Assembly (NCBI GenBank): GCA_030740135.1
Contig: JASLXW010000058.1
Coordinates: 1 to 13,064, forward strand
Source of the DNA: Nitrospinota bacterium
GTDB taxonomy: Bacteria; UBA8248; JACPRG01
DNA length: 13,064 bases
Reading direction: 5' to 3'
Shown here: positions 1-7,312 of the stretch, in pieces
How positions within the stretch are numbered: position 1 is the stretch's first letter
How the letters are laid out: every line of letters begins with the position of its first letter
Notes under the pieces: generated by a model
What the model saw: only the letters and a program-made list of their open reading frames with translations
What the model was told of the DNA's origin: nothing
The model's database searches: none
Program-made: the position numbers and the translations under genes

Positions 1-278
1 GATCCCGGCAATCCCAACAGGCCCTCAGCGACCCGAATCACCTCCTCCCATTGGGCGGCGCTCAACTCACCCTTCGATCCCTTCTTCTCCCGCCCCGCTG
101 ACCTTCCGGCCGGTTGAGGACGGGTTTCCCGGCTTATTTTCTCGTCCGCTCCCGCTCCGTACAGGCCGGAAATCAACAGATCCTGGGCCACCGCGGCCGT
201 GAGGGCCGTGACGAGAAGCAGGATGGAAAGGGCAATCGCCTCGAACATTTTTCTCGCTTTCATCCTTTTCCCTTTCAT
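1..278 (-). CDS. Exported protein, N-terminal fragment (runs off the left edge)
   Basis: An open minus-strand frame of 92 codons with no stop before the window edge, so only the N-terminus is seen. The start at 278 is preceded by AAAAGGGG about 7 nt upstream; an in-frame ATG at 263 is an alternative. Residues about 1-33 form a classic signal peptide: basic start (MKGKRMKARK), hydrophobic core (ALSILLLVTALTAAV) and a probable cleavage near AVAQ. A charged, Gly/Ser/Lys-rich linker follows at about residues 43-72. The visible end (EEVIRVAEGLLGLPG) resembles the first helix of NlpC/P60 cell-wall hydrolase domains, but the catalytic Cys and His would lie outside the window, so this is only a hint. 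It is transcribed away from the binding-protein gene at 894. I am confident that it is a secreted protein and not of its function. Confidence 0.7.
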   Translation of the reverse strand, partial: MKGKRMKARKMFEAIALSILLLVTALTAAVAQDLLISGLYGAGADEKISRETRPQPAGRSAGREKKGSKGELSAAQWEEVIRVAEGLLGLPG

Positions 279-893
279 GGCCGCACCCCTTTTACGCTCT
301 CATCCCGTCCGCATTCCATCGAGCCGAATCTCCAGCCCTCGACCGGCCCGAATGGCCATGTTTCGTCACATCGGATTAGACGAATGAAACTGAAAAAAGA
401 TTCTAAACAACCGGCTCTCCCTCATGGAGCAGGAGGTTGCCCCTCACCGCTCCGAAAATCCCTGACGATGAGAAAGCGTCCATCACCCTCAGGCAAGATT
501 GGTTTTCGGATCGTTCGGCGGTTGATTTCGCCATATGGTTACTTTATCGGGCGTCGGACAGGGAAACTTTAGCGGAGGTCAAGCGCGCCGGTAAGAATCG
601 CGGGGTCGTCCCAATAAGTTCGTCAAATTCGAGAGCCTGAAGAAACAGAATTTTGACTGGAGTCGGGCCGCAAGATCAGGTAGACTATCCGTTCATCCAA
701 CCATAGGGGGAGGATGCCAGGTGTCTCGGTCGGCCTGTTGCGCGACTTAAGAGCACTTGTGAGACCTTCGACTCCCGGGAAGGTCCCTGCCCCGGGAGAA
801 GTCGGTAAAAAGGAGGACGAGAAGACCTTTCGGAAGTTTTGCGTATCCTGACGGCTTTAAAATGAGCCGGTGCAAACACACAAGGAGGGAGCA
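279..893. other. Non-coding divergent intergenic region
   Basis: About 615 bases between two divergently transcribed genes. I find no credible gene: the short open frames here lack ribosome sites and have low-complexity Arg/Ser/Pro-rich products. The end nearest the binding-protein gene holds a strong hairpin at 772-798 and a purine-rich AAAAAGGAGG stretch near 807-816 with no start codon at a useful distance. No sigma-70 promoter with good spacing is visible: TTGACT at 653-658 has no acceptable -10 box 16-18 nt downstream. No known riboswitch core is recognised. Confidence 0.6.
772..798 (+). promoter_or_regulatory. Leader hairpin upstream of the binding-protein gene
   Basis: CTCCCGGG (772-779) pairs with CCCGGGAG (791-798) across an 11-nt loop, a stable 8-bp GC stem about 95 nt before the start codon of the substrate-binding protein. 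No T-tract follows, so it is not an ordinary intrinsic terminator. It could stabilise the mRNA leader or be part of a control element; function unknown. Confidence 0.4.
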
Positions 894-1916
894 ATGAAAA
901 AGGGGTTGACCATTCTGGCGGCGCTTCTGTTGTTGGCGGGAACTTCCGTCCAGGCCAACGCGGCCAAAACAGACTTCCTGCTGGACTGGATCATCTACGG
1001 CAAGCACGCCCCGTTCTTCGTCGCGCAGGACAAGGGCCATTTCAAGAAGGTGGGTCTGGACGTCAGGTACAAGCGCGGCTTCGGCTCGGGCGACACCATC
1101 AAGAAGATCGCCGCGAAGGTGGCGCGGATCGGATTCGCCGACGCCAGCACGCTGGTGAACGGCCGGGCGAACAGCGACGTCAAGGTCAAGATCACCGGCA
1201 TGATTCACGCCAAGTCGATTTCGGTGGTGACCTTCCTGAAGGGGAAGGGCTGGAAAACGCCGAAGGACATGATCGGCGCAAAGGTGGGCGGACCGCTGGG
1301 CAGCGCAACCGCCGCAATCTTCCCCGCCGTGGCCGCCGCCAACGGGTTCAGCCACAAGCAGCTCAAGTGGATCGACATGCCCTACGCCTCGATGCTCCCA
1401 TCGCTCTTGGCCGGACGTACGGACGTCGCCCTCCTGTTCGCCACGGAGCTCCCCACCGTCGTCCCCAAGGCAAAAGCACTGGGGAAAGAGGTCGGGACGT
1501 TCTACTATGGCGACTGGGGCGTGGATACGTACAACAACGGCGTGATCGCCCATGAGGACACCATCAAGGCCGACCCCAAGTTCGTCCGCGATGTCACGGG
1601 CGCCGTCATGGATGCCTGGGCGTGGTCTTTGCTGCACGTGGACGAGGCCATCAAGAACTTCCTCAAGTACGCTCCGGGGATGAGCGAGCCCCTCATCCGC
1701 GGTCACCTGGCCATCGCCATCGAGCACCTCTTCGATGAAGGCGTCCGGCGGCATGGTCTGGGATATACCGATCAAGCCAAGATGAAATACACCGTCGATC
1801 TTCTGACGAAGCTTCAGAAGCTGAAAAAGCACATCAAGGCAGAGGACGTCTACACAAACCGGTTCCTGCCTCAATGGTCGAATATCAAGGCGGCCCTGGG
1901 CGACAAGGCCAAGTGA
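894..1916 (+). CDS. ABC transporter substrate-binding protein, NMT1/THI5-like
   Basis: A 340-residue periplasmic binding protein. The ATG at 894 is chosen because AAGGAGG (882-888) lies 5 nt upstream and the protein then opens with a clean signal peptide: MKKG, a Leu/Ala-rich core, and a probable cleavage after VQANA. An in-frame GTG at 870 would put charged residues ahead of it. The mature start (TDFLLDWIIYGKHAPFFVA, then DKGHFKKVGLDV) is the signature of the NMT1/THI5-like SsuA/TauA/ThiY fold, in which the first lobe binds small organic ligands such as sulfonates, formylaminopyrimidines or aromatic acids. GSGD near residue 62, the GGPLGSATAA loop near 124 and the LLAGRTDVALLF strand near 172 are also typical. 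No permease or ATPase gene lies in the window, so it is an orphan component here. The amidohydrolase gene follows 56 nt downstream and may be co-transcribed. Ligand unknown; the neighbours suggest an aromatic or N-containing compound. Confidence 0.9.
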   Translation: MKKGLTILAALLLLAGTSVQANAAKTDFLLDWIIYGKHAPFFVAQDKGHFKKVGLDVRYKRGFGSGDTIKKIAAKVARIGFADASTLVNGRANSDVKVKITGMIHAKSISVVTFLKGKGWKTPKDMIGAKVGGPLGSATAAIFPAVAAANGFSHKQLKWIDMPYASMLPSLLAGRTDVALLFATELPTVVPKAKALGKEVGTFYYGDWGVDTYNNGVIAHEDTIKADPKFVRDVTGAVMDAWAWSLLHVDEAIKNFLKYAPGMSEPLIRGHLAIAIEHLFDEGVRRHGLGYTDQAKMKYTVDLLTKLQKLKKHIKAEDVYTNRFLPQWSNIKAALGDKAK

Positions 1917-1927
1917 AACAGCTGCCC

Positions 1928-1952
1928 CGAGAAGCGTCCGAACCGCTTCTCG
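1928..1952 (+). other. Intercistronic hairpin between binding protein and amidohydrolase
   Basis: CGAGAAGCG (1928-1936) pairs perfectly with CGCTTCTCG (1944-1952) across a 7-nt loop, 11 nt after the binding-protein stop codon. There is no T-tract. Such hairpins often protect the 3' end of a highly expressed binding-protein message and lower expression of the next gene; that role is inferred. Confidence 0.5.
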
Positions 1953-1972
1953 CGAAAGGGTGACCATCAAAC

Positions 1973-2650
1973 ATGGCGGACATCAACGTTCACGCGGAGC
2001 CGTGCGATTTCGCGTTCGACCCCGAGACGGCCGGACTCCTCGTGATCGACATGCAGAACGATTTCTGTCGCCCGGGAGGATACCTGTCCTTCCGGGCGCC
2101 GGACATCACGCTGCTTCAAAGACCCATCGATCCCCTCCAGCAGGTCCTCAAGGCCTGCCGAAAGGCGGGCATGACCATCCTCCACACCCGGGAAGGCCAC
2201 CGGCCCGACCTCTCGGACTGCCCCCCGTCCAAGCTCACCAAGAACCACAGCCTGGAACACGGCATCGGGCGGGAGGGCCCCCTCGGAAGATTCCTGATCC
2301 GGGGGTCGCGCTCTCACGACTTCATCGACGAGCTTCAACCCGAGCCCGGTGACGTGGTGATCGACAAACCGGGGAAAGGGGCCTTCTTCGCGACCGACCT
2401 CGACCTGATCCTGCGCAACCGGGGGATCACCCACCTGATCGTCGGGGGCGTCGCCACGCACGTTTGCGTCCAGAGCTCCCTCCGGGAAGCCGCCGACCGG
2501 GGCTACTGGAGCCTCGTCCTGGAAGACTGCTGCGCGTCCTCCGTCCCCGAGCTTCACCAGGCGACGTTCGAGATGGTCAAATACGGAGGGGGGATCTTCG
2601 GGCAGGTGTCCGATTCGGATTCCTTGCTGAATGCGCTGGCCGCCGTCTGA
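1973..2650 (+). CDS. Isochorismatase-superfamily cysteine hydrolase (biuret hydrolase/RutB-like amidohydrolase)
   Basis: A 225-residue, full-length member of the isochorismatase-like cysteine hydrolases, cytosolic enzymes that hydrolyse C-N bonds in amides and ureides. The catalytic triad is visible: Asp26 in VIDMQNDF, Lys132 in DKPGKGAF and Cys165 in GGVATHVCV, with the cis-peptide Val-Cys context usual for the family. The D-to-K and K-to-C spacings (106 and 33 residues) match those I recall for biuret hydrolase (Asp36, Lys142, Cys175). The central stretch HGIGREGPLG and the DVVIDKPGKGAF region also recall the biuret-hydrolase and ureidoacrylate-amidohydrolase (RutB) branch more than true isochorismatases. 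AAAGGG at about 1956-1960 is a distant ribosome site. It lies 56 nt after the binding-protein gene, suggesting that the transported compound or a product carries an amide. Family assignment is firm; the exact substrate is not. Confidence 0.9.
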   Translation: MADINVHAEPCDFAFDPETAGLLVIDMQNDFCRPGGYLSFRAPDITLLQRPIDPLQQVLKACRKAGMTILHTREGHRPDLSDCPPSKLTKNHSLEHGIGREGPLGRFLIRGSRSHDFIDELQPEPGDVVIDKPGKGAFFATDLDLILRNRGITHLIVGGVATHVCVQSSLREAADRGYWSLVLEDCCASSVPELHQATFEMVKYGGGIFGQVSDSDSLLNALAAV

Positions 2651-2757
2651 GAATCTCTGAGAACCGCCAAAAAGCGGCCCGGTCGCCGGCCTGACCCCGG
2701 CGGACCATCAATGGTTAGACTGTAAGATCTGACTCCATCCAGAGGCGTGTCCGGCCG
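2651..2757. terminator. Convergent gap with a possible weak bidirectional terminator
   Basis: The 107 bases between the plus-strand amidohydrolase and the minus-strand decarboxylase hold a short GC hairpin (CGCCGG 2684-2689 with CCGGCG 2697-2702) and CCGC-CAAAAA-GCGG at about 2664-2677. Neither is followed by a clear T-tract. The convergent position makes a termination role likely, but the sequence evidence is weak. Confidence 0.25.
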
Positions 2758-4185
2758 CTACCGATCGAAGTAATCCTCCAGCGCAATTCGGTCCTTCCCC
2801 GACGTCTCGGCGCGCTTGAACATGGCGCGCGTTTCCTCGGGCAGATCGACGCGGACCGTGGCGTCCAGGGCGAGCTTGCTGCTGGGATAGGCCTTGTGGA
2901 AGGCCGAGGGGTCCGGCGAGGCCCCTTTCGCCCCCGGCACGACGAAGTATCGCGGCTCTCCCGTATGGGCGTCGATGGGCTGAAACCGGGTCGCGACCGC
3001 CCACAGGACCTGGGCCTCGTCGAAGACGTCGATGTCGTCGTCCACAACCACGGCGAGCTTGATGTAAGGCGCCGCCCCCAGGACGGCCATCAGCGCCGTC
3101 TTCCCCTCCCCCGTCTCGAACCCCTCCGTCGTCGGCCGCCGCGTCATGGACACGTAGCAATGGAATCCCGCGCCCGAGGGCGGCACGTAAACGTCCCGCA
3201 CCGTCGGAACGACCCGCCGGACGGCCTCGTGAATCGTCGCCTCGAAGATCACCGACATGAGGTGAAGGGTGTCCGGATGGCCGGAAAAGATGAATTGGTG
3301 GATGGGGTTCTCGCGATGCGTGATGGCCTTCACCGTCACCCGGGGGCCCTGCTTCACCCGGCTGTATGTGAGGGACTGGTCCGCGAAGGGGGCCTCCGGG
3401 TGACGCTCGCCCGGGTGGATCTCGGCCTCGATGCACATCTCCGCCGACGCCGGGACCAGCAGGTCCACCGTCCGGCACGGGACGAGGTCCACCGGCTCGC
3501 CGCGCAGGCCGCCCGCGAGGGCCAGCTCGTCCACGCCCATCGGCGCCCCGTACGAGGCCGCCAGGGTGATCAGCGGGTCGACGCCCGGGAGGAGGGCCAC
3601 CTCCAGGGATTGGCCCTTCTCCTCGCACCGGCGGAAGAGGTCCGAGATGTCCGAGGTCTGGGTCAGCGACGGGACGAGGGTCTTGCCGTCCTTGACCATG
3701 AAGCGGTAAACGCCCATGCCCAGGGTCCCGGTGTCGGGGTCCCGGGAGACGCACACGCCGGTCGAGATGTAGCGGGCGACGTCGTTCTCGTGGTGATGAA
3801 CCAGCGGAAGCCGGTCCAGCGTGGCGTCGTCGCCGGTCAGAATTGTCTCATGGACCGGGCCCGACGCGACCGTCCGGGGGAGGATCGGCATCGCAATCCG
3901 CTTCTGGAAAGTCGGGAGGATCTCCGCCTCGGGGACGTTCAGGGCAAGGGCGATGTGGGCGCGCCGGGCGAAGAGATTGCTCGTCACGCGCCAGCCGGGA
4001 AGGTCTTTGACCTCCTCGAACAGGACGGCCGAGAAATCACCTCCCTCTTCCATCCGGTCGAGGGCGGCGGTCATCTCCCAGGCCGGGTCCGCCGGCCGCT
4101 TCGTTCGGCGGAGCGCCCCGTGCTCGTCCAATATGCCGAGAAAATTCCGAAGATCGCGGTGTCGGACCAGCGCTTTTTCAGCCAA
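2758..4185 (-). CDS. UbiD-family decarboxylase (prFMN-dependent type)
   Basis: A 475-residue UbiD-family protein, close to the usual length. These enzymes reversibly decarboxylate aromatic or alpha,beta-unsaturated acids with prenylated FMN made by a UbiX partner. Aligning by eye to Aspergillus Fdc1, the catalytic set is present: Arg161 (GVYR; Fdc1 Arg173), Glu264 (HPEAPF; Glu277) and Asp269 (Glu282, Asp in E. coli UbiD). The ELALAGGLRGEP motif carries the metal-ligand Glu220. The other two metal ligands look changed: Asn168 of Fdc1 falls on Gly156, and the His191 position falls near Gln176. The usual EGPFGE motif reads EAPFAD. The start is TTG at 4185, chosen for the AGGAGG 5 nt upstream; no ATG lies near. 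It sits 107 nt downstream of the molybdenum hydroxylase on the same strand and is probably in its operon. No UbiX gene is in the window. The family is certain; the reaction, and whether it uses prFMN normally, is open. Confidence 0.92.
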   Translation of the reverse strand: MAEKALVRHRDLRNFLGILDEHGALRRTKRPADPAWEMTAALDRMEEGGDFSAVLFEEVKDLPGWRVTSNLFARRAHIALALNVPEAEILPTFQKRIAMPILPRTVASGPVHETILTGDDATLDRLPLVHHHENDVARYISTGVCVSRDPDTGTLGMGVYRFMVKDGKTLVPSLTQTSDISDLFRRCEEKGQSLEVALLPGVDPLITLAASYGAPMGVDELALAGGLRGEPVDLVPCRTVDLLVPASAEMCIEAEIHPGERHPEAPFADQSLTYSRVKQGPRVTVKAITHRENPIHQFIFSGHPDTLHLMSVIFEATIHEAVRRVVPTVRDVYVPPSGAGFHCYVSMTRRPTTEGFETGEGKTALMAVLGAAPYIKLAVVVDDDIDVFDEAQVLWAVATRFQPIDAHTGEPRYFVVPGAKGASPDPSAFHKAYPSSKLALDATVRVDLPEETRAMFKRAETSGKDRIALEDYFDR

Positions 4186-4190
4186 AAAAA

Positions 4191-4196
4191 CCTCCT
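4191..4196 (-). promoter_or_regulatory. Ribosome binding site fixing a TTG start for the UbiD-family gene
   Basis: A perfect AGGAGG on the minus strand, separated by five T residues from the TTG at 4185-4183. The next in-frame ATG would remove about 37 residues of the conserved N-terminal domain, so the TTG start is favoured. Confidence 0.75.
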
Positions 4197-4292
4197 CACG
4201 TCCAACCTGGACTTCCGGTCTCTACACTGCGGCCACGGTGCGTCTCTTGTCAAATTCCAGCCGAATCCCCCCGCTCCCCCGCCTCCTCCCGC

Positions 4293-6590
4293 TCATTGCG
4301 TGTTCCGTTCGCGGAGCGCCGCCAGAATCTTCCGGGGGGTGACGGGGAGGTCTTTGATCCGGACGCCGACGGCGTCGTAGACAGCGTTGGCGATGGCCGC
4401 TCCGCAGGCGTTCAGGGCGCACTCCGAGCATCCCTTGGCCCCGAAAGGCCCGTGGGGGTCGATGGATTCAATCAGGATCGAGCCGAAGTTGGGCAGCCCC
4501 TCGGCCTTGGGCACGGTGTAATCGGCGAGGTTGCCGTTCACGAACCTCCCGTCGTCCAGGACGGGGTCTTCGAACATCGCGAACCCGAACCCCTGCGCCA
4601 TCTCGCCGTGAATCTGGCCTTCCACCGTAAGGGGGTTGATGACCCGGCCGAGGTCGTCGGCCGCGATCACCTCCTCCAACCGGACCCCGCCCGTCTCGGT
4701 GTCCACCGCCGCGACAGCCGCGACACATACAAAGGAAGAGGCGGCGGTGACCTTCCCGTAGCGGGTCTCGGGATCGGGCAACTCGGTGGGCGAATCCCAG
4801 CTCGCCTCGGCGGACACGGCGGTTTCCCCTGTCAGGGAGCGGTTCGCCTTCACAATCTCGCCCAAGGAGATGGACCTTTCAGGCGCGCCCTTGATCGAGA
4901 CAACACCGGCATCCAGCGTCAGGTCCCCCGGATCGACCTCCAGCCGGTCCGCGGCGATATCGAGAATCCGCTCCCGGCAGGCGGCGGCCGACTTTTGGAC
5001 GGCGTTTCCCGCGATCAGCGTCAGCCGGCTCGCGTATCCTCCCAGGGAGTAGGGCGTGTTCCCCGTATCGGCCTCCGCGACATCGACGGCCCGGAATTCC
5101 AATCCCAGCGCTTCGGCCGTGAACTGCGCCAGGACCGTCTTGGCCCCCTGTCCGAGCTCCCCCTCGCCGCAGATGAGCCTCGCCCTCCCCTCCTCGGTGA
5201 TCTCCACGACCGCCGCTGAGCCGTCCCACCCCCCGCCGTCTCCCGCTATCGAGTGCTGCCGGATCGAAGTCGAGTGAATGGCGCACGCCAGGCCCACGCC
5301 CCTGCGGACCGGGCCCGCTTTCGGCGCGGACCGGCGCCTCCGCCAATCCACGGCGGCGACCGCCTTGTCGACGCACTCGCCGACGGCGCAGCTGTCCATC
5401 TTCCAACCGTGGACGCTGGTGTCGCCCTGCCGGATGAGGTTCCGGAGGCGGAGCTCCGCCGCGTCCATCCCCAGCTTTTCCGCGAGGGCGTCCAGGTGGG
5501 ACTCAAGCGCGAAGGCCATCTGAACGTTGCCGAATCCCCGGAAGGCTCCCGCCGGGAGGAGATTGGTGTACGCGAGCCAGGCGTCCGTTTTGATGTTTTC
5601 CATCCGGTACAGGCAGTCCATCCGCATGGCCATGCACTGGATGACCTCGGGCGACAGGCAGGAGCAGGCCCCGTTGTTTCCGTAAATCCGCGTCTCTTTC
5701 GCGGCAATCGTCCCGTCCTTCCGCACACCCATCTTGAGGCGGGTCTTCGAGGGCATGCGCGGGCGCGAGGCCCCGAACTCGTCCAGCCGGTTGTTGAGGA
5801 AACGGACGGGCCGGCCCAGATTCAAGGCCAGGAAGAGCGTGATGAGGGCGGTGGCGTCCTCGTTCAGCTTTCCGCCGAACGCCCCCCCGATGTGAGGTTG
5901 AACCACCCGGAGGTCCTCCGGGGCCAGGTCCAGGGCTTCGCAGAGGTACCGGTGCGTGAGGTGGACGGACTGCGTGGGGGCGGTGAGGGTCGCGCGGCCC
6001 CGGCCGTCGGGGTCCGCCAGGGCCCCGAGAGGCTCCATGTAGGTCTGAAACTGGTAGGGCGTGGTGTAGATGTCTTCATGAATGACGGCGGATTCCGCGA
6101 AACTCCGGTCGACGTCCCCCCGGCGAATGTGGACCTCCTGGGCGAGGTTGTTCTCGGCCTCGTTGATCCGCGGCGCGCCCGGGGCCAGGGCCTCTTCGGG
6201 ATCGAAGACGGCGGGCAACGGTTCATACTCGACGTCGATCCGTTCCAGGGCCTCCAGGGCGGCGTCCTCGCTCTCCGCCGCCACGGCGGCGACTTCCTCG
6301 CCCACGTAACGGACCTTTCCGCGGGCCAGGACGTATTGGTCCTTGTGAATGATCCCCCAGGGCCGCTCCGGGGCGTCCTCTCCGGTGAAGACGGCCGCGA
6401 CGCCCGGGACCCCGGCCGCCCGCTCCGTGCCCACCCGCAGGATGCGGGCGTGGGCGTGGGGGCTTCGCAGGACCTTGGCGTGAAGCATCCCGGGAAGGCT
6501 CATGTCCCCGACGTAACGGGCGCCCCCCCGGACCTTCTCGGGCGCGTCGATCTGGGGAATGGGTTGACCAACGACGCGCGGACTATTCAT
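4293..6590 (-). CDS. Xanthine dehydrogenase-family molybdopterin-binding (large) subunit
   Basis: A 765-residue aldehyde oxidase/xanthine dehydrogenase-type catalytic subunit of normal length. It should hydroxylate a heteroaromatic, aromatic-CoA or aldehyde substrate at a molybdopterin site, passing electrons to 2Fe-2S and FAD partners. The N-terminal a/b-hammerhead domain begins VVGQPIPQIDAPEKVRGGARY (residues about 6-26). Cofactor-domain motifs are GGAFGGK (235-241), AGAFRGFGN (347-355) and GEGELGQG (475-482). The C-terminal GAKGCSE (717-723) carries the conserved catalytic Glu723. The residues after it (CALNAC) are unusual: this place is normally PP-rich. The start is uncertain: ATG at 6590 fits the family N-terminus, ATG at 6617 is possible, and neither has a strong Shine-Dalgarno. 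It lies between the RidA-like gene and the UbiD-family gene on the same strand. No FAD or 2Fe-2S subunit gene is in the window. The substrate is not predictable. Confidence 0.93.
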   Translation of the reverse strand: MNSPRVVGQPIPQIDAPEKVRGGARYVGDMSLPGMLHAKVLRSPHAHARILRVGTERAAGVPGVAAVFTGEDAPERPWGIIHKDQYVLARGKVRYVGEEVAAVAAESEDAALEALERIDVEYEPLPAVFDPEEALAPGAPRINEAENNLAQEVHIRRGDVDRSFAESAVIHEDIYTTPYQFQTYMEPLGALADPDGRGRATLTAPTQSVHLTHRYLCEALDLAPEDLRVVQPHIGGAFGGKLNEDATALITLFLALNLGRPVRFLNNRLDEFGASRPRMPSKTRLKMGVRKDGTIAAKETRIYGNNGACSCLSPEVIQCMAMRMDCLYRMENIKTDAWLAYTNLLPAGAFRGFGNVQMAFALESHLDALAEKLGMDAAELRLRNLIRQGDTSVHGWKMDSCAVGECVDKAVAAVDWRRRRSAPKAGPVRRGVGLACAIHSTSIRQHSIAGDGGGWDGSAAVVEITEEGRARLICGEGELGQGAKTVLAQFTAEALGLEFRAVDVAEADTGNTPYSLGGYASRLTLIAGNAVQKSAAACRERILDIAADRLEVDPGDLTLDAGVVSIKGAPERSISLGEIVKANRSLTGETAVSAEASWDSPTELPDPETRYGKVTAASSFVCVAAVAAVDTETGGVRLEEVIAADDLGRVINPLTVEGQIHGEMAQGFGFAMFEDPVLDDGRFVNGNLADYTVPKAEGLPNFGSILIESIDPHGPFGAKGCSECALNACGAAIANAVYDAVGVRIKDLPVTPRKILAALRERNTQ

Positions 6591-6711
6591 CGTGACATAC
6601 CAAAGTGAAGGCCTCATATCGTCCGTCGGCGCGCTTCCGGCGCGACGGTCGTTTGAAGGGCCGCCCGGGAAGTCCCGGCCGTCCCGGTGAACGGGGTCCC
6701 ACACTCGAAAC

Positions 6712-7101
6712 TCAATCCAGAACCGCGACGGCCTCGATCTCGATCAGCCAGTCCGGGTGAACCAGGCGGGAGATCTCGACGTACGTGCTGGGCACGTTCT
6801 CCTTGGGGAAGGATTCTTGCCGGACCCTGGAGGCAATGGGCTGATGGGCGTCCACGTCCGTCGAGTAGGTGTTCAGCTTGACGACGTTCTCGAAGGTCGC
6901 GCCCACCGACGCGAGGCACTTTTTGATGTTCTCGAACACCTGGCGGGTCTGGGCCTCGATGTCCCCCTTCCCCACGAGGTTGCCATCGGCGTCCACCGGC
7001 GTCTGCCCCGCGACAAAGACCATGTTTCCGATCCGGCAAACGTGAGAGAAATTCGGACTGGGGTCCCAGTGGTTCTCCGGCTGGATGATCTCCCTCGGCA
7101 T
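6712..7101 (-). CDS. RidA/YjgF/UK114-family protein lacking the deaminase arginine
   Basis: A 129-residue RidA-fold protein of normal length. The start at 7101 is set by a GGGGGA ribosome site just upstream and gives the normal N-terminus; a longer frame from 7230 adds unrelated residues. Family marks are GNMVFVAGQTPVDADG (26-40), the FENIKKCLASVGATFENVVK helix-strand (57-76) and the end LIEIEAVAVLD with conserved Glu121. RidA imine deaminases carry an essential Arg (Arg105 in E. coli TdcF) in an ARS/ARA motif. Here the equivalent segment reads NVPSTY, with Pro104 at the Arg position, so ordinary 2-aminoacrylate deaminase activity is unlikely. Such Arg-lacking Rid proteins commonly occur in catabolic operons, RutC-like proteins among the RidA relatives. 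It is the first gene of the likely RidA, hydroxylase and UbiD-family operon, and is divergent from the hydrolase at 7313. Confidence 0.9.
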   Translation of the reverse strand: MPREIIQPENHWDPSPNFSHVCRIGNMVFVAGQTPVDADGNLVGKGDIEAQTRQVFENIKKCLASVGATFENVVKLNTYSTDVDAHQPIASRVRQESFPKENVPSTYVEISRLVHPDWLIEIEAVAVLD

Positions 7102-7312
7102 GTCTTCCCCCTTTCCCGCGCTGAGCGAAAACCTCGGCTGCCGTTTCAACGGCCTCATCACTCGTATTTTCACCAACGATTCTACGCAAGGCAAGGCGCG
7201 GGATCGATGTCCATCGGCGGGTCTCCCCATCCCCCTCCCGCCGTGATACGCTGTCGGTCCGTGTCATCCCCTTCTCCTCGGTCCATCGGCCGCTTGAACG
7301 AACCGTTCGGAA

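Noticed and set aside
114..640. Overlapping plus-strand open frames in the left intergenic region
   Set aside because: No ribosome sites; low-complexity Arg/Pro/Ser-rich products; partly antisense to the exported-protein gene.
653..690. Sigma-70-like promoter with TTGACT at 653-658
   Set aside because: The nearest plausible -10 (TAGACT at 681) gives a spacer of 22 nt, too long to support a call.
740..816. Possible guanidine-I (ykkC) riboswitch before the binding-protein gene
   Set aside because: The CCCGGGAG stretch recalls the 3' end of that motif and the amidohydrolase context is suggestive, but the conserved core (GGUCCGAGAG) is absent. TPP riboswitch signatures are absent too.
747..1970. 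Long minus-strand open frame (407 codons) opposite the binding protein
   Set aside because: It mirrors a clear gene on the plus strand, has Gly/Val/Asp-rich composition typical of antisense GC-rich frames, and no ribosome site or domain.
2896..4380. Long plus-strand open frame (494 codons) opposite the UbiD-family gene
   Set aside because: Arg/His/Gly-rich antisense product with no recognisable domain; the minus strand encodes a full UbiD-family protein.
5253..6608. Long plus-strand open frame (451 codons) opposite the molybdenum hydroxylase
   Set aside because: Antisense shadow of a protein with all expected family motifs.
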